Source of the DNA: Enterobacter asburiae
GTDB taxonomy: Bacteria; Pseudomonadota; Gammaproteobacteria; Enterobacterales; Enterobacteriaceae
Assembly (NCBI RefSeq): GCF_008080435.1
Contig: NZ_VRKN01000017.1
Coordinates: 1-64,000, forward strand
Length of the DNA: 64,000 nucleotides
Direction of reading: 5' to 3'
The stretch's first letter is position 1; each line of letters begins with the position of its first letter. Shown in pieces: positions 28,615-37,124 of this stretch. The notes beneath the pieces are model-generated. The model was not told the DNA's origin and ran no database searches. It saw nothing but the letters and a program-made list of their open reading frames with translations. A program made the translations under genes and the position numbers.

Positions 28615-29754
28615 TCAATGTCCTGCAAGCTGATGGAGTGCGGTAATGACACGGGTTGTGTCGTCATGAGTCATATCCGGGAAAAGAGGGAGAGAACAAA
28701 TACGCGCGCTATTCCATTCAGAATTCGGGAGCGATACATCAGGAAAACGCTCGCGGTAGTATTTTTGGGTGTGCGCCGCGCGGAAGTGGAGGCCGGTACC
28801 GATGCCTTTCTCTTTCAGCGCCGCCATCAGGTTGTCGCGTGAGATCCCGCAGCGCGCTTCGTCAACGCGAATAATAAACAGGTGCCAGGCGTGCACGTGC
28901 GGCCATGACGGAATGGTGAGCGGCTGGAACGGCGTATCGGCAAGCTCCCGCAGGTAGCGTTCAGCGATTTCCTGGCGGCGCTTGTTGGCCTCTTTCAGTT
29001 TGCCTAACTGCACCAGCGCCAGCGCGGCGTTGATGTCTGCCAGGTTGTATTTATAGCCCGGCGCAATCACTTCCGCCTGCGGCGCACGACCGTGCGTCTG
29101 GCGGTCATAGGCATCTACGCCCAGGCCATGGAATTTCAGACTGCGGATCCGCGCAGCAAGTTGGGCATTATCCGTGACGACTAAGCCGCCTTCCGCGCAA
29201 GTCATATTTTTAATGGCGTGGAAGGAAAAAATCGCCGTCCCTTTCCAGCCCACATGACGGTTCTTGTAGTACGTTCCGGCGGCATGGGCCGCATCTTCAA
29301 TAACCGGAATACCGTGACGTTCACCGATGGCATGGATAGCGTCGATTTCACACGGCGCGCCGGCATAATGAACGGGAATAATGGCTTTGGTACGCGGGGT
29401 AATGGCGGCTTCAACGGCTTCTGGCGTCACCATTAATGTATCTTTGTCCACATCAATCATGACCGGCGTGGCACCCAGCAACACGATCATATTCAGCGTG
29501 GACACCCAGGTCTGGGAAGGGGTAATGACTTCATCGCCCGGGCCAATATCCAGCGCCATCAGCGTGACGTGCATCCCCGCGGTGGCTGAACAGACGGCAA
29601 TTGCATGCTGATTCCCGGTAAGTTGACAGAATGCCTCTTCAAGTTCCTGATTCTTAGGCCCAGTGGTGATCCAGCCCGACATCAAAACGTCCTGAAGCGC
29701 CGCAATTTCCTCAGCGCCCATCGACGGTCGCGAAAAAGGCAGAAAATCACTCAT
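28615..29754 (-). CDS. arnB: UDP-L-Ara4O aminotransferase ArnB
   Basis: This 379-residue PLP-dependent DegT/DnrJ/EryC1-family aminotransferase converts UDP-L-Ara4O to UDP-L-Ara4N with glutamate as donor. The PLP lysine is K182 in [24 protein letters not shown] and [10 protein letters not shown] also match the family. It is the first gene of arnBCADTEF, so it follows the operon promoter. A PmrA-like box lies 167 bp upstream at 29921-29937. Confidence 0.96.
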   Translation of the reverse strand: MSDFLPFSRPSMGAEEIAALQDVLMSGWITTGPKNQELEEAFCQLTGNQHAIAVCSATAGMHVTLMALDIGPGDEVITPSQTWVSTLNMIVLLGATPVMIDVDKDTLMVTPEAVEAAITPRTKAIIPVHYAGAPCEIDAIHAIGERHGIPVIEDAAHAAGTYYKNRHVGWKGTAIFSFHAIKNMTCAEGGLVVTDNAQLAARIRSLKFHGLGVDAYDRQTHGRAPQAEVIAPGYKYNLADINAALALVQLGKLKEANKRRQEIAERYLRELADTPFQPLTIPSWPHVHAWHLFIIRVDEARCGISRDNLMAALKEKGIGTGLHFRAAHTQKYYRERFPDVSLPNSEWNSARICSLPLFPDMTHDDTTRVITALHQLAGH

Positions 29755-30125
29755 TATTAATTTCCTTGCTGTATTAAAGGCGTCATCTTTTACTGCGCTG
29801 TCGTAATGGGCAGCTCAATGGGATCATGCAAGATGGTTATTAAATAAAGACCAAATAAAATTAAGTCGCTATAACAGTTATGTCAACAAACCATCAACTG
29901 AAGCAAGGTAGCGTCGTTTTCTTAGGAAAAAATTAAGACAGGTGAAAAGCAGAAGGGAAACAGCACATAGAAAAGAATAAGAAATCGTTTTACAACAGCA
30001 AGATAGTGATACTTACTATTTTTTTCATTTTTTGTGGGTGGACTCACAGCGATTACTCTACTATTTCATTTCGTTTACATTAAAATTATAAGAAAAGTAA
30101 ATGAATACTCAACCAAAATAAAAAT
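29755..30125. other. AT-rich regulatory gap between arnB and padC
   Basis: About 370 bp without a gene. It is strongly AT-rich compared with its surroundings, with runs of A and T at 29935-30025 and 30100-30125. Apart from the PmrA-like box I see no ORF with a ribosome site, no hairpin RNA gene and no repeat. It must contain the arnB promoter region; the padC terminator borders it on the right. Confidence 0.5.
29921..29937 (-). promoter_or_regulatory. Candidate PmrA (BasR) box of the arn operon
   Basis: On the minus strand the sequence is CTTAAT, five bases, CCTAAG. The PmrA consensus is two YTTAAK hexamers 5 bp apart, so this fits with one mismatch (CCTAAG for CTTAAG). It is oriented towards arnB, 167 bp from its start codon. 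PmrAB (and PhoPQ through PmrD) control arn in relatives. A -10 element was not clear. Confidence 0.5.
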
Positions 30126-30170
30126 CCCGGAGGTTTGGGTGGGAACTCCGTCATCCTCCGGGAACTTTTT
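30126..30170 (-). terminator. Terminator of padC
   Basis: An 8-bp stem CCCGGAGG (30126-30133) with CCTCCGGG (30155-30162) and a 21-nt loop. On the minus strand it is followed by ATTTTTATTTT, and on the plus strand by AACTTTTT, so it could work both ways. It lies 36 bp after the padC stop. Confidence 0.75.
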
Positions 30171-30205
30171 ATTAATATCAATTGTCGCGCATTCAACTAT
30201 CGCGC

Positions 30206-30712
30206 TTAGTTAAGATTAGCAGGAAAATCATTCGGCAATTCACTGGCCGCGCAGGCGATAACGCTTTCATTATTTGCACCGCAGTCGCGCACAAAGGTGA
30301 TCGTGGCAAATTCATCAATCACTTCCGTTGGATACGCCGGGCCCGCATCACGATAGCTATTCATCAGCGGAATATGGTCGTTCTGGAAGCAGACGGTTTT
30401 TTCCGGGTTATTCATGACCCAGCGCGGGAAGAAGATGGTGCCGTGGAACAGTTTGTCGCCCAGGTTCACAATCAGGCTGACGTCGGTGCCGGTTGGCTCG
30501 GTCCAGGAAATTTTATAGATGCTCTCGCCAACGCGAACGATATACACCCGCTGATCTTTTACCCAACGATTACCCACCAGCCCGCTGTGAATACGGTAGT
30601 CGATGGTATTTTCATTTTTGATATAAATCTCGTAGTTCCAGCCGTTATCGTAAGTATAAACAAGGTGTTTGCCAACGAAGCCGCTTAAGTCGTGTTTGTC
30701 GAAGGTGTTCAT
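30206..30712 (-). CDS. padC: Phenolic acid decarboxylase PadC
   Basis: This 168-residue lipocalin-like beta-barrel decarboxylase converts ferulic, p-coumaric and caffeic acids to 4-vinyl phenols, detoxifying plant phenolics. Family motifs are LVYTYDNGWNYEIYIKN (tyrosines near 19-27 and the conserved Asn/Trp), TIDYRIHSGLVGNRWVKDQ and the ISWTEPTGTDVSL strand. Length matches. It is divergent from a LysR-type regulator with 99 bp between the starts. Its own terminator lies downstream. It is absent from E. coli K-12 but common in Enterobacter and Klebsiella. Confidence 0.94.
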   Translation of the reverse strand: MNTFDKHDLSGFVGKHLVYTYDNGWNYEIYIKNENTIDYRIHSGLVGNRWVKDQRVYIVRVGESIYKISWTEPTGTDVSLIVNLGDKLFHGTIFFPRWVMNNPEKTVCFQNDHIPLMNSYRDAGPAYPTEVIDEFATITFVRDCGANNESVIACAASELPNDFPANLN

Positions 30713-30750
30713 AAGATGTCTCCTTTGTTTTGATGAGACGATCGTACCCC

Positions 30751-30763
30751 TTCAAAAAATGAA
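30751..30763. promoter_or_regulatory. Candidate LysR-type operator between padC and its divergent regulator
   Basis: TTCA-AAAAA-TGAA is a perfect 13-bp dyad of the T-N11-A kind bound by LysR regulators. It lies 38 bp before padC and 48 bp before the regulator gene. An outer ATGAAT...ATTCAT pair (30759-30764, 30788-30793) surrounds the following AT-rich stretch. Functional use is inferred from position. Confidence 0.45.
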
Positions 30764-30811
30764 TAAATAACGCTATGTTTTAATCAAATTCATCCAAATT
30801 TTAGATAAATC

Positions 30812-31693
30812 ATGCATAAGACGACGCTGGAACAATGGTCTTTACTGGCGAAGGTGGTTGAGGCGGGCAGCTTTGCCAAAGCCGCGGAAGAAACCCACCG
30901 CAGCCAGTCCTCGGTGAGCTATAACCTGTCGCTGTTGCAGGAGCGGCTCGGCGTGGCGCTCCTGGTCCCGGAGGGGCGACGGGCGGTGTTAACCCCGGCC
31001 GGAGAACTTCTTCTTAACCAGGTTAAACCGCTGCTGAAAGCGTTTTCGTATGTTGAAACGCGCGCAGCGACCCTTCGCAACGGGATGCGCACGCGGCTGG
31101 ATCTGGTGGTGGACTCCATTTTCCCGCGCCGCCGCCTGTTCGCCATCCTGCGTCAGTTCCAGCAGCAGTATCCGCAAATTCAGGTACGTCTCACCGAGGT
31201 GCTGGAAAATACCCGTGCCGATGCCATTAACGACGAAGCCGATGTGATGATCTTAACCCGCCGCCAGGACATTACCGGGCTCGGCGAATGGCTGATGAAT
31301 ATTGACTTTGTTGCCGTGGCCCATCACCAGCATCCTCTCTTTCACCTCGACGCACCGCTAAATGATGAGATGCTGCGCCCGTGGCCGCTCATCCAGATTG
31401 CGGACAGCCAGCCCGCCGCGCGTGCTGCCGGCGAGTCGTGGACCTTCTCCACCATCGATGCCGCCATAGAGGCCGTCGTCTCTCAGGTCGGCTACGGCTG
31501 GCTACCAGAGGAACGCATCCAGACCCAGTTGGATCAAGGCGTACTGAAACGCCTGCCGCTGAGCCACGGTGCACGCAGAGCAACGCCGCTACACCTGATT
31601 GTAAAGCGCTCCCTCGCCCCGCTTGATGAACAGGTTGAGACACTGTTGCGCCTTTTTAGCCAGGAGCCGTCATCCTCACCTGCTACGCTTTAA
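30812..31693 (+). CDS. LysR-family regulator divergent from padC
   Basis: This 293-residue LysR-type regulator has an N-terminal winged helix (about 5-62) with AKVVEAGSFAKAAEETHRSQSSVSYNLSLLQERLG. A periplasmic-binding-like effector domain follows (about 90-285). Divergence from padC with one shared intergenic dyad suggests it controls padC in response to phenolic acids, possibly along with the SDR gene downstream. This regulator differs from the PadR repressor used in Gram-positives. The effector is inferred. Confidence 0.9.
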   Translation: MHKTTLEQWSLLAKVVEAGSFAKAAEETHRSQSSVSYNLSLLQERLGVALLVPEGRRAVLTPAGELLLNQVKPLLKAFSYVETRAATLRNGMRTRLDLVVDSIFPRRRLFAILRQFQQQYPQIQVRLTEVLENTRADAINDEADVMILTRRQDITGLGEWLMNIDFVAVAHHQHPLFHLDAPLNDEMLRPWPLIQIADSQPAARAAGESWTFSTIDAAIEAVVSQVGYGWLPEERIQTQLDQGVLKRLPLSHGARRATPLHLIVKRSLAPLDEQVETLLRLFSQEPSSSPATL

Positions 31694-31725
31694 GGTCCGA
31701 ACGTTAAAACGATAAGGAGCAGATG

Positions 31726-32520
31726 ATGAAAATCGACTTTGCGGGGAAAGTGGCGCTGGTGACCGCCTCAACCGGCGGGATCGGGTTCGCCATTGCCAGA
31801 GGTCTGGCAGAAAGCGGAGCGGAAGTGATCGTCAATGGCCGTAGCACGGAATCGGTGAATAAAGGCATTCAACAGCTACAGCAGGTGGTGCCGGGCGTAC
31901 AGGTGCGTGCCGCGATTGCCGATCTCAGCACGGCGGAAGGGGTCGAGTCGCTTCTGAAAGTTGCGAATAACGTTGACATCCTGGTCAACAACGCCGGGAT
32001 TTACGGTCCGCAGGATTTCTATGCCACCGACGATGAGACCTGGGAGCGTTACTGGCAGACCAACGTGATGTCCGGCGTGCGTCTGTCCCGCGCCCTGCTG
32101 CCGGGCATGGTGCAGAAAGGCTGGGGACGCGTGGTATTTATCTCCTCCGAGTCGGCCTGCAATATCCCGGCGGATATGATCCACTACGGCGTGACCAAAA
32201 CGGCGCAGCTCTCGCTGGCGCGCGGGCTGGCGAAGTTCGTGGCAGGGAGCGGCGTGACGGTCAACAGCGTATTGCCAGGCCCGACGATGTCTGACGGTTT
32301 CGCAGAGATGATGAAAGATGAAATCGAAAAAACCGGCAAATCGCTGGAGCAGCTGGCGAAAGAGTTTGTGATGGCCAACCGCCCCAGCTCGGTTATTCAG
32401 CGCGCGGCCACGGTTGAAGAGGTGGCCAATATGGTGATTTATGTCTGTTCGCCACAGGCCTCCGCCACCTCGGGCGCGGCGCTGCGCGTCGACGGCGGCG
32501 TCGTGGATGACATTATCTGA
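31726..32520 (+). CDS. Short-chain dehydrogenase/reductase
   Basis: This 264-residue SDR oxidoreductase has the cofactor loop ALVTASTGGIGFAIA (about 11-25), NNAG near 88, the catalytic serine in VVFISSESA, and YGVTK (Tyr-Lys) near 154. The ATG at 31726 is preferred over 31723 because AAGGAG is 6 bp away. It lies 32 bp after the LysR gene, likely co-transcribed. The substrate is unknown; a role with phenolics is only suggested by context. Confidence 0.85.
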   Translation: MKIDFAGKVALVTASTGGIGFAIARGLAESGAEVIVNGRSTESVNKGIQQLQQVVPGVQVRAAIADLSTAEGVESLLKVANNVDILVNNAGIYGPQDFYATDDETWERYWQTNVMSGVRLSRALLPGMVQKGWGRVVFISSESACNIPADMIHYGVTKTAQLSLARGLAKFVAGSGVTVNSVLPGPTMSDGFAEMMKDEIEKTGKSLEQLAKEFVMANRPSSVIQRAATVEEVANMVIYVCSPQASATSGAALRVDGGVVDDII

Positions 32521-32525
32521 TGTTG

Positions 32526-33053
32526 TCAGGCCGCACTGCCTGCGACCCGTCGGGCAGTAATGTAATGCGCTTGCCAGTAATCATCAGTCAGGGTTGAGAC
32601 CGTTACCCCCTGACTGCTTGAGGCATGAATAAACTGGCTATTGCCAATATAAACGCCGACGTGTTTGCGGTTCGGGCCCGTCTGGAAGAACACCAGGTCA
32701 CCGGCTCTCAGGCGGTACTGTGCCACCTGCACGCCGCGATGGATCTGCTCACGCGTCGTGCGCGGTAAATTAAGATGCGCCGCATCGCTGAACAGATGCT
32801 GCACGAGCGCGGAGCAATCCACCCCGCGATGCGTGGTTCCGCCCCACTGGTACTGGGTGCCTTTCCATTTCTGGTATTGATCGAGAATACGCGAGCGCAG
32901 CGGGCCTGTTTCCTGATGCACCAGTGCAGATTTCGCCGGCGATACTGCCAGCTCACTGTTCATCGATAACATCGACGCTGGCAGTTGAAAGCTGAACGCA
33001 GAAAATGAAGCAAAACTTAACGTGAGGATTGAAATAAGCGATCTAAGAGTCAT
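32526..33053 (-). CDS. NlpC/P60 (C40) family peptidase, secreted
   Basis: This 175-residue protein has a signal peptide (MTLRSLISILTLSFASFSAFS) and a C-terminal NlpC/P60 domain. Catalytic residues visible: Cys in GVDCSALVQHLF, His in RKHVGVYIG and a third His in QFIHAS. Such enzymes cut the D-Glu to diaminopimelate or similar bond in peptidoglycan peptides, as MepS does. I chose the ATG at 33053, which begins the signal peptide. An upstream in-frame ATG at 33188 gives a non-signal extension. It converges with the SDR gene (5 bp between stops). Confidence 0.85.
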   Translation of the reverse strand: MTLRSLISILTLSFASFSAFSFQLPASMLSMNSELAVSPAKSALVHQETGPLRSRILDQYQKWKGTQYQWGGTTHRGVDCSALVQHLFSDAAHLNLPRTTREQIHRGVQVAQYRLRAGDLVFFQTGPNRKHVGVYIGNSQFIHASSSQGVTVSTLTDDYWQAHYITARRVAGSAA

Positions 33054-33292
33054 ATCAAGAAAGAAGTAGTGAGTGAGTTTTTCCTTACCTGTGGGGCCCA
33101 ATGGTTCCCCGAAATATCTTGCGATGTGGCGATAATATAGACAGTTCGTTTTTTCACCAATCCTTATCGAGACCAAAAATGGACTCACTTTGAGATCGCA
33201 AGATCGAGAAAAAAATGGTGGTGATATAAGGACTGTCCAGCTAAAGCAGGTAAACTGATCCGCAGAATGTGTATTTCAGCTAAGACGTATTT

Positions 33293-33955
33293 ATGACCAA
33301 TATGATTGCCGACGAGACGGTGGCTAAATCCAGCGTGCTCTCTGTCTTTGACTTTGATGGAACATTAACGCACCACGACAGCTTTATTCCTTTCCTGCGT
33401 TTTGCCTTCGGTAAACGTTACTTCGCGGGCCGCCTGGTGCGCATGGCGCTGCCCACGCTCCACTGCGTTCGTCGCAAGCTGACGCGCGATGAGCTGAAGG
33501 AAGTGCTGATTAAAACGTTTCTGACGGGCGTAGATGAACACTGGTTGCGCCAGCAGGCAGAAGCCTTTTGCGAAAAATACTGGAACAAGCTGATGCGCCC
33601 CGAAGGGGTTCTGGCGGTGGCGGCTGAGGTTAATGCCGGTGCGGAGGTGACCATCTGTTCCGCGTCTCCAGCGCTGGTGCTCCAGCCGTGGGCTGACAAA
33701 CTGGGCATTAAGCTGATTGGCACGCAGCTGGAAGTGAAAGACGGCAAGCTGACGGGGCGTATTACGGGCAATAACTGCCGCTGCGCCCAGAAGGTGGCAA
33801 GGCTGGAAAAAGTGTATGGCGATCTGAACGCCTATCACCTGCGCGCCTGGGGAGACACCCGCGGCGACCACGAGCTGCTGGCGGCGGCGCAGGATCCACA
33901 CTGGCGGCACTTCCATCACCCGCGCAAGCGCCGGAATTCACCGATTAAGGGTTAG
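33293..33955 (+). CDS. HAD-IB family phosphatase
   Basis: This 220-residue HAD hydrolase of subfamily IB (SerB/phosphatidylglycerophosphatase-like) has the nucleophile motif VFDFDGTLTHHDSF (DxDGT at about 19-23), motif II in TICSASPA (about 121-128) and a motif III/IV region KVARLEKVYGDLN...AWGDTRGDHELL, with GDTRGD as the metal-binding acidic loop. The substrate is not predictable by eye. The tail is basic (HPRKRRNSPIKG). A 239-bp gap precedes it with no other gene. Confidence 0.87.
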   Translation: MTNMIADETVAKSSVLSVFDFDGTLTHHDSFIPFLRFAFGKRYFAGRLVRMALPTLHCVRRKLTRDELKEVLIKTFLTGVDEHWLRQQAEAFCEKYWNKLMRPEGVLAVAAEVNAGAEVTICSASPALVLQPWADKLGIKLIGTQLEVKDGKLTGRITGNNCRCAQKVARLEKVYGDLNAYHLRAWGDTRGDHELLAAAQDPHWRHFHHPRKRRNSPIKG

Positions 33956-33991
33956 GTGCGGTCTGGTGCCCTCACCCACAGGGAGAGGGAG
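33956..33991 (+). repeat. Palindromic intergenic repeat, copy B (shortened)
   Basis: GTGCGGTCTGGTGCCCTCACCC joined directly to ACAGGGAGAGGG. It is the same repeat family as copies A, C, D and E, but the inner CGGCCCTCTCCC arm is missing, so the hairpin is lost. It lies between the HAD gene and the TerC gene. Confidence 0.7.
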
Positions 33992-34003
33992 AAAAGCGAT
34001 GCA

Positions 34004-35029
34004 TCAGGCAGTACGTTTCCCCGGGAACATCACGCTCGCAATAATCCCCAGCGCCAGCACGCCTAATACCACAAACAGACTGGCCGTCGCGCCAATGCTG
34101 TAACCGTGGTGCCAGAAGTGATCGGTGGCATTTAACCCCAGCTTGAACGCCACGAAGAACAGCAGCAGCACCACGGCTTTCTCGAGGTGCACCAGATACT
34201 GCTTCAGCGCTTCCAGCACGAAGTAGAGCGTACGCAGGCCGAGAATGGCGAACATCATGGCGCTGTAGATAATCAGCGGCTCACGGCTCACGGCAATAAT
34301 GGCCGGCACGGAGTCAAACGCGAACATGACGTCAGAGAGTTCGACGACGGCCACGCAAAGCAACAGCGGCGTCGCATAGCGCTTCGCCTTCTTCACGCGG
34401 CCGACCATCACGTCCTGGTTTTCCGGCTTTTCAAGCTCCGCATCCACCTCTTTCTGCGTCAGAATAAAGGCGTTGCTGCTGATTTTCGGCCAGACCGGAT
34501 AGAATCGCTTCACCAGGCGATAGGCGAGATGACCCGAGTAGTCTTCCACTTCGTCACTCTCTTCATTGCGCTTGAGCATCATCACCGCCGTCCAGCCAAC
34601 GACCAGCGCGAAAATCACCTCAACGTACGGTCCCAGACTTAACAGGCTGGTACCGATAGCCACAAAGATGCCGCGGAAGACAATCGCCCCCAGCACACCC
34701 CAGTAGAGGACGCGGTGACGGTACTTATCCGGCACGCCGAACCAGGCGAAGATCGCCATCATCACAAACAGGTTATCGACGGAGAGCACCTCTTCCAGCG
34801 CATAACCGGTGAGGAACAGACTCGCCATCTCGGCGCCATGGTGAACATACAGGAATCCGGCGAAGGCCAGCGCCATCATGACCCAGAAAATGGACCACAT
34901 CGCCGCGCTTTTCAGCGAGACAGGCTTATCGTGACGGTGCATAAAGAGGTCGATAAACATCGCCCCAACGGCCATCACCACAAAGACAACAACGGTTTCC
35001 GTCGGGAAACCGAGATGAGCAGCAGACAT
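34004..35029 (-). CDS. TerC-family integral membrane protein
   Basis: This 341-residue member of the TerC/Alx family is an inner-membrane protein with about nine spans. ALEEVLSVDNLFVMMAIFAWF (about 85-105) and ELSDVMFAFDSVPAIIAV near 235 are the two conserved acidic metal-type motifs. Relatives export manganese or act with secreted metalloproteins. It is related to E. coli Alx but not clearly orthologous. The ATG at 35029 (MSAAHLGF) is preferred over 35068. I looked for a yybP-ykoY riboswitch upstream and did not see one. Confidence 0.87.
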   Translation of the reverse strand: MSAAHLGFPTETVVVFVVMAVGAMFIDLFMHRHDKPVSLKSAAMWSIFWVMMALAFAGFLYVHHGAEMASLFLTGYALEEVLSVDNLFVMMAIFAWFGVPDKYRHRVLYWGVLGAIVFRGIFVAIGTSLLSLGPYVEVIFALVVGWTAVMMLKRNEESDEVEDYSGHLAYRLVKRFYPVWPKISSNAFILTQKEVDAELEKPENQDVMVGRVKKAKRYATPLLLCVAVVELSDVMFAFDSVPAIIAVSREPLIIYSAMMFAILGLRTLYFVLEALKQYLVHLEKAVVLLLFFVAFKLGLNATDHFWHHGYSIGATASLFVVLGVLALGIIASVMFPGKRTA

Positions 35030-35195
35030 ACAAAACCCTTTTGGCAGACAAAACACGACACCATGCAAACTGGCGTAAACCAGGAACAGAAAAGGGCGGG
35101 CCGTTAATCAGCCTCTTCGCCCTCAAAATCGCAGCCTTCTGGCCGCGCAAGGAGGGGTACTTTACCTTACCAGACGGGGATCGTGCATCTGCCGT

Positions 35196-35594
35196 TTAGG
35201 CGCTCATGCCGCGCAAACGCTGCAGCACCGCCACCAGAACCGCCACAGACCAGCCCACCATCAACGCGCCCACCAGCCCTTCCACTCCGCCGATGAGCCG
35301 CCAGTGCTGGGGTAACGTGACGTCGCCGTATCCCACAGTGGCGTAACTGACCAGTGAAAAGTAGAAGCTGGTGTTCCAGTCATTAAACGCGTCGATGACA
35401 AAATAAAACGCAGCAAACAGTCCGGCTTCAAGAAGATGGGCGAAGATCATGGAGATCACGATACCGACATTGCGTAAAACAATGCGCACCGCAGAATCGA
35501 CTTCTAATCTAATGAATTTTAAAACGCCAAACATCCACAGCGAATGGATCACCACGGTTAGGGTAAGCAAAATAATAATACTGATTAGCTGCAT
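35196..35594 (-). CDS. Two-TM potassium-channel-like protein
   Basis: This 132-residue membrane protein has the K+ selectivity-filter sequence YATVGYGDVTLP (about 89-100) between hydrophobic segments (about 3-25, 45-70 and 105-128). It lacks any RCK or cyclic-nucleotide domain, so it is a minimal ion-channel-family pore. E. coli K-12 has nothing at this place. The neighbour TerC gene is on the same strand, 166 bp downstream. Confidence 0.85.
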   Translation of the reverse strand: MQLISIIILLTLTVVIHSLWMFGVLKFIRLEVDSAVRIVLRNVGIVISMIFAHLLEAGLFAAFYFVIDAFNDWNTSFYFSLVSYATVGYGDVTLPQHWRLIGGVEGLVGALMVGWSVAVLVAVLQRLRGMSA

Positions 35595-35702
35595 GACGCG
35601 TGCTCGACCAAAAGGAATATGGCCCCGCGAACGCGGCGGGGCACCAGGTCGAAGCTTAGTTGAATGGAGAGGAAAAGTTGGTGCAATAATTGCGTTGCGT
35701 GA

Positions 35703-36896
35703 TTATTGCTCTGCCAGCGCCTGCGCGCACGCCCAGGCGCTTGCCCATGCCCACTGGAAGTTGTACCCGCCGAGCCAGCCAGTGACGTCCATCACTTCGC
35801 CAATAAAATAGAGCCCCGGCACGTTGCGCGCTTCCATGGTGCGGGACGAGAGCTCATTCGTGTCGACGCCACCCAGCGTCACTTCCGCCGTGCGGTAGCC
35901 TTCGGTGCCGTTTGGCTGCACCCGCCAGGTTGTCAGCGTCTCAACCAGCATCTCCTGTTCGCGGCTGTTAAGCTGCTTGAGCGACACATCCGGGATTTGC
36001 CCGAGCACCTGCAAACATTCCACCAGACGTTTTGGCAGCTGCATTGCCAGCGTGTTTTTCAGGCTTTGATTCGGGTGCGCGGTACGCTGCTCGTTGAGGA
36101 ACGCGTCGAGATCGCAATCGGGAAGCAGGTTAACCGTGACAAACTCCCCCGGCTGCCAGTAGCTGGAAATTTGCAGTACTGCCGGGCCGGAGAGACCACG
36201 ATGGGTAAAGAGCAGATTTTCACGGAACACCGTCCCGTCTTCGGCGGTAATGACCGAGGGAACGGACACGCCAGACAGCGTCTGAAGCTGTTCGAGAAGC
36301 GGTTTATGCAGCGTAAACGGTACCAGCCCGGCGCGCGTGGGCAAGACGTTCAGGCCAAACTGTTCGGCAATCTTATAGCCGAACGGGGAAGCCCCCAGCC
36401 CCGGCATGGACAGGCCGCCGCTGGCGATCACCAGGCTGTCTGCGCTGACGGTTTCACCGTTCAGTTGCAGCGTATAGCCCTGGTCGTCACGGGCGACGTC
36501 CAGCACTTCCGTGCGCAGGCGCATCACCACACCGCCCTTCTCGCACTCGGCCACCAGCATATCGACAATCTGCTGCGCGGAGTCGTCACAGAACAGCTGA
36601 CCCAGCGTCTTTTCATGCCATGCGATGCCGTGCTTACCCACCAGGTCGAGAAAATCCCACTGGGTGTAACGCGCCAGCGCAGATTTACAAAAATGACGGT
36701 TTTGGCTCAAATAGGCCGCGGGTTCAACATACAGGTTAGTAAAGTTGCAGCGCCCGCCGCCGGACATCAGGATCTTACGGCCTGGCTTTTTACCGTTATC
36801 CAGCAACAGCACGCGACGACCCGCCTGTCCGGCCATTGCCGCACAAAACATACCCGCCGCACCGGCGCCAATTACCACGGCATCAAACCTTTCCAC
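35703..36896 (-). CDS. yhiN: NAD(P)/FAD-dependent oxidoreductase YhiN
   Basis: This 397-residue flavoprotein of the HI0933/BaiN family has an N-terminal FAD loop VIGAGAAGMFCAAMAG and the family motif SGGGRCNFTN near 48. A C-terminal GG motif TGWLGGYNFQWAWASA is also present. The physiological reaction in E. coli is unknown. I chose GTG at 36896 because it gives the family N-terminus (ERFDAVVIGAG) with GAGGG eight bases before. The ATG at 37022 would add 42 atypical residues. It is divergent from pitA. Confidence 0.9.
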   Translation of the reverse strand: MERFDAVVIGAGAAGMFCAAMAGQAGRRVLLLDNGKKPGRKILMSGGGRCNFTNLYVEPAAYLSQNRHFCKSALARYTQWDFLDLVGKHGIAWHEKTLGQLFCDDSAQQIVDMLVAECEKGGVVMRLRTEVLDVARDDQGYTLQLNGETVSADSLVIASGGLSMPGLGASPFGYKIAEQFGLNVLPTRAGLVPFTLHKPLLEQLQTLSGVSVPSVITAEDGTVFRENLLFTHRGLSGPAVLQISSYWQPGEFVTVNLLPDCDLDAFLNEQRTAHPNQSLKNTLAMQLPKRLVECLQVLGQIPDVSLKQLNSREQEMLVETLTTWRVQPNGTEGYRTAEVTLGGVDTNELSSRTMEARNVPGLYFIGEVMDVTGWLGGYNFQWAWASAWACAQALAEQ

Positions 36897-37124
36897 GTCA
36901 AAACCCTCTTTGTTAACTGCCGCGGATTGTAAAGTTTCCTCTGTGGTCACACCAGCGTAAAAAGATATTACAAAGCCATTCCATTGAAATTTAAAGAATA
37001 TCCTTTCAGGCACTTTTCTCAAATCAGGTGGTATGTCAAAAAAAGTCTATATTTCACTTTGCCCGCCGTGCATTTGTCCTGGATAATGCGCCGCGTTCAT
37101 GTCCTCAAAATGGCGTAACGTCCT

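Noticed and set aside
29755-30205. Small RNA gene in the arnB-padC gap
   Set aside because: The only clear hairpin is the padC terminator; no promoter plus terminator pair for a separate RNA could be made out.
35030-35195. yybP-ykoY manganese riboswitch upstream of the TerC-family gene
   Set aside because: The conserved GGGGAGUA and AGGAGACCUUU-like parts are not visible in the 166-bp leader, though alx of E. coli has one.
36897-37022. Longer yhiN beginning with the ATG at 37022
   Set aside because: It would add 42 residues not seen in the family. GTG at 36896 has a good ribosome site and the canonical N-terminus.
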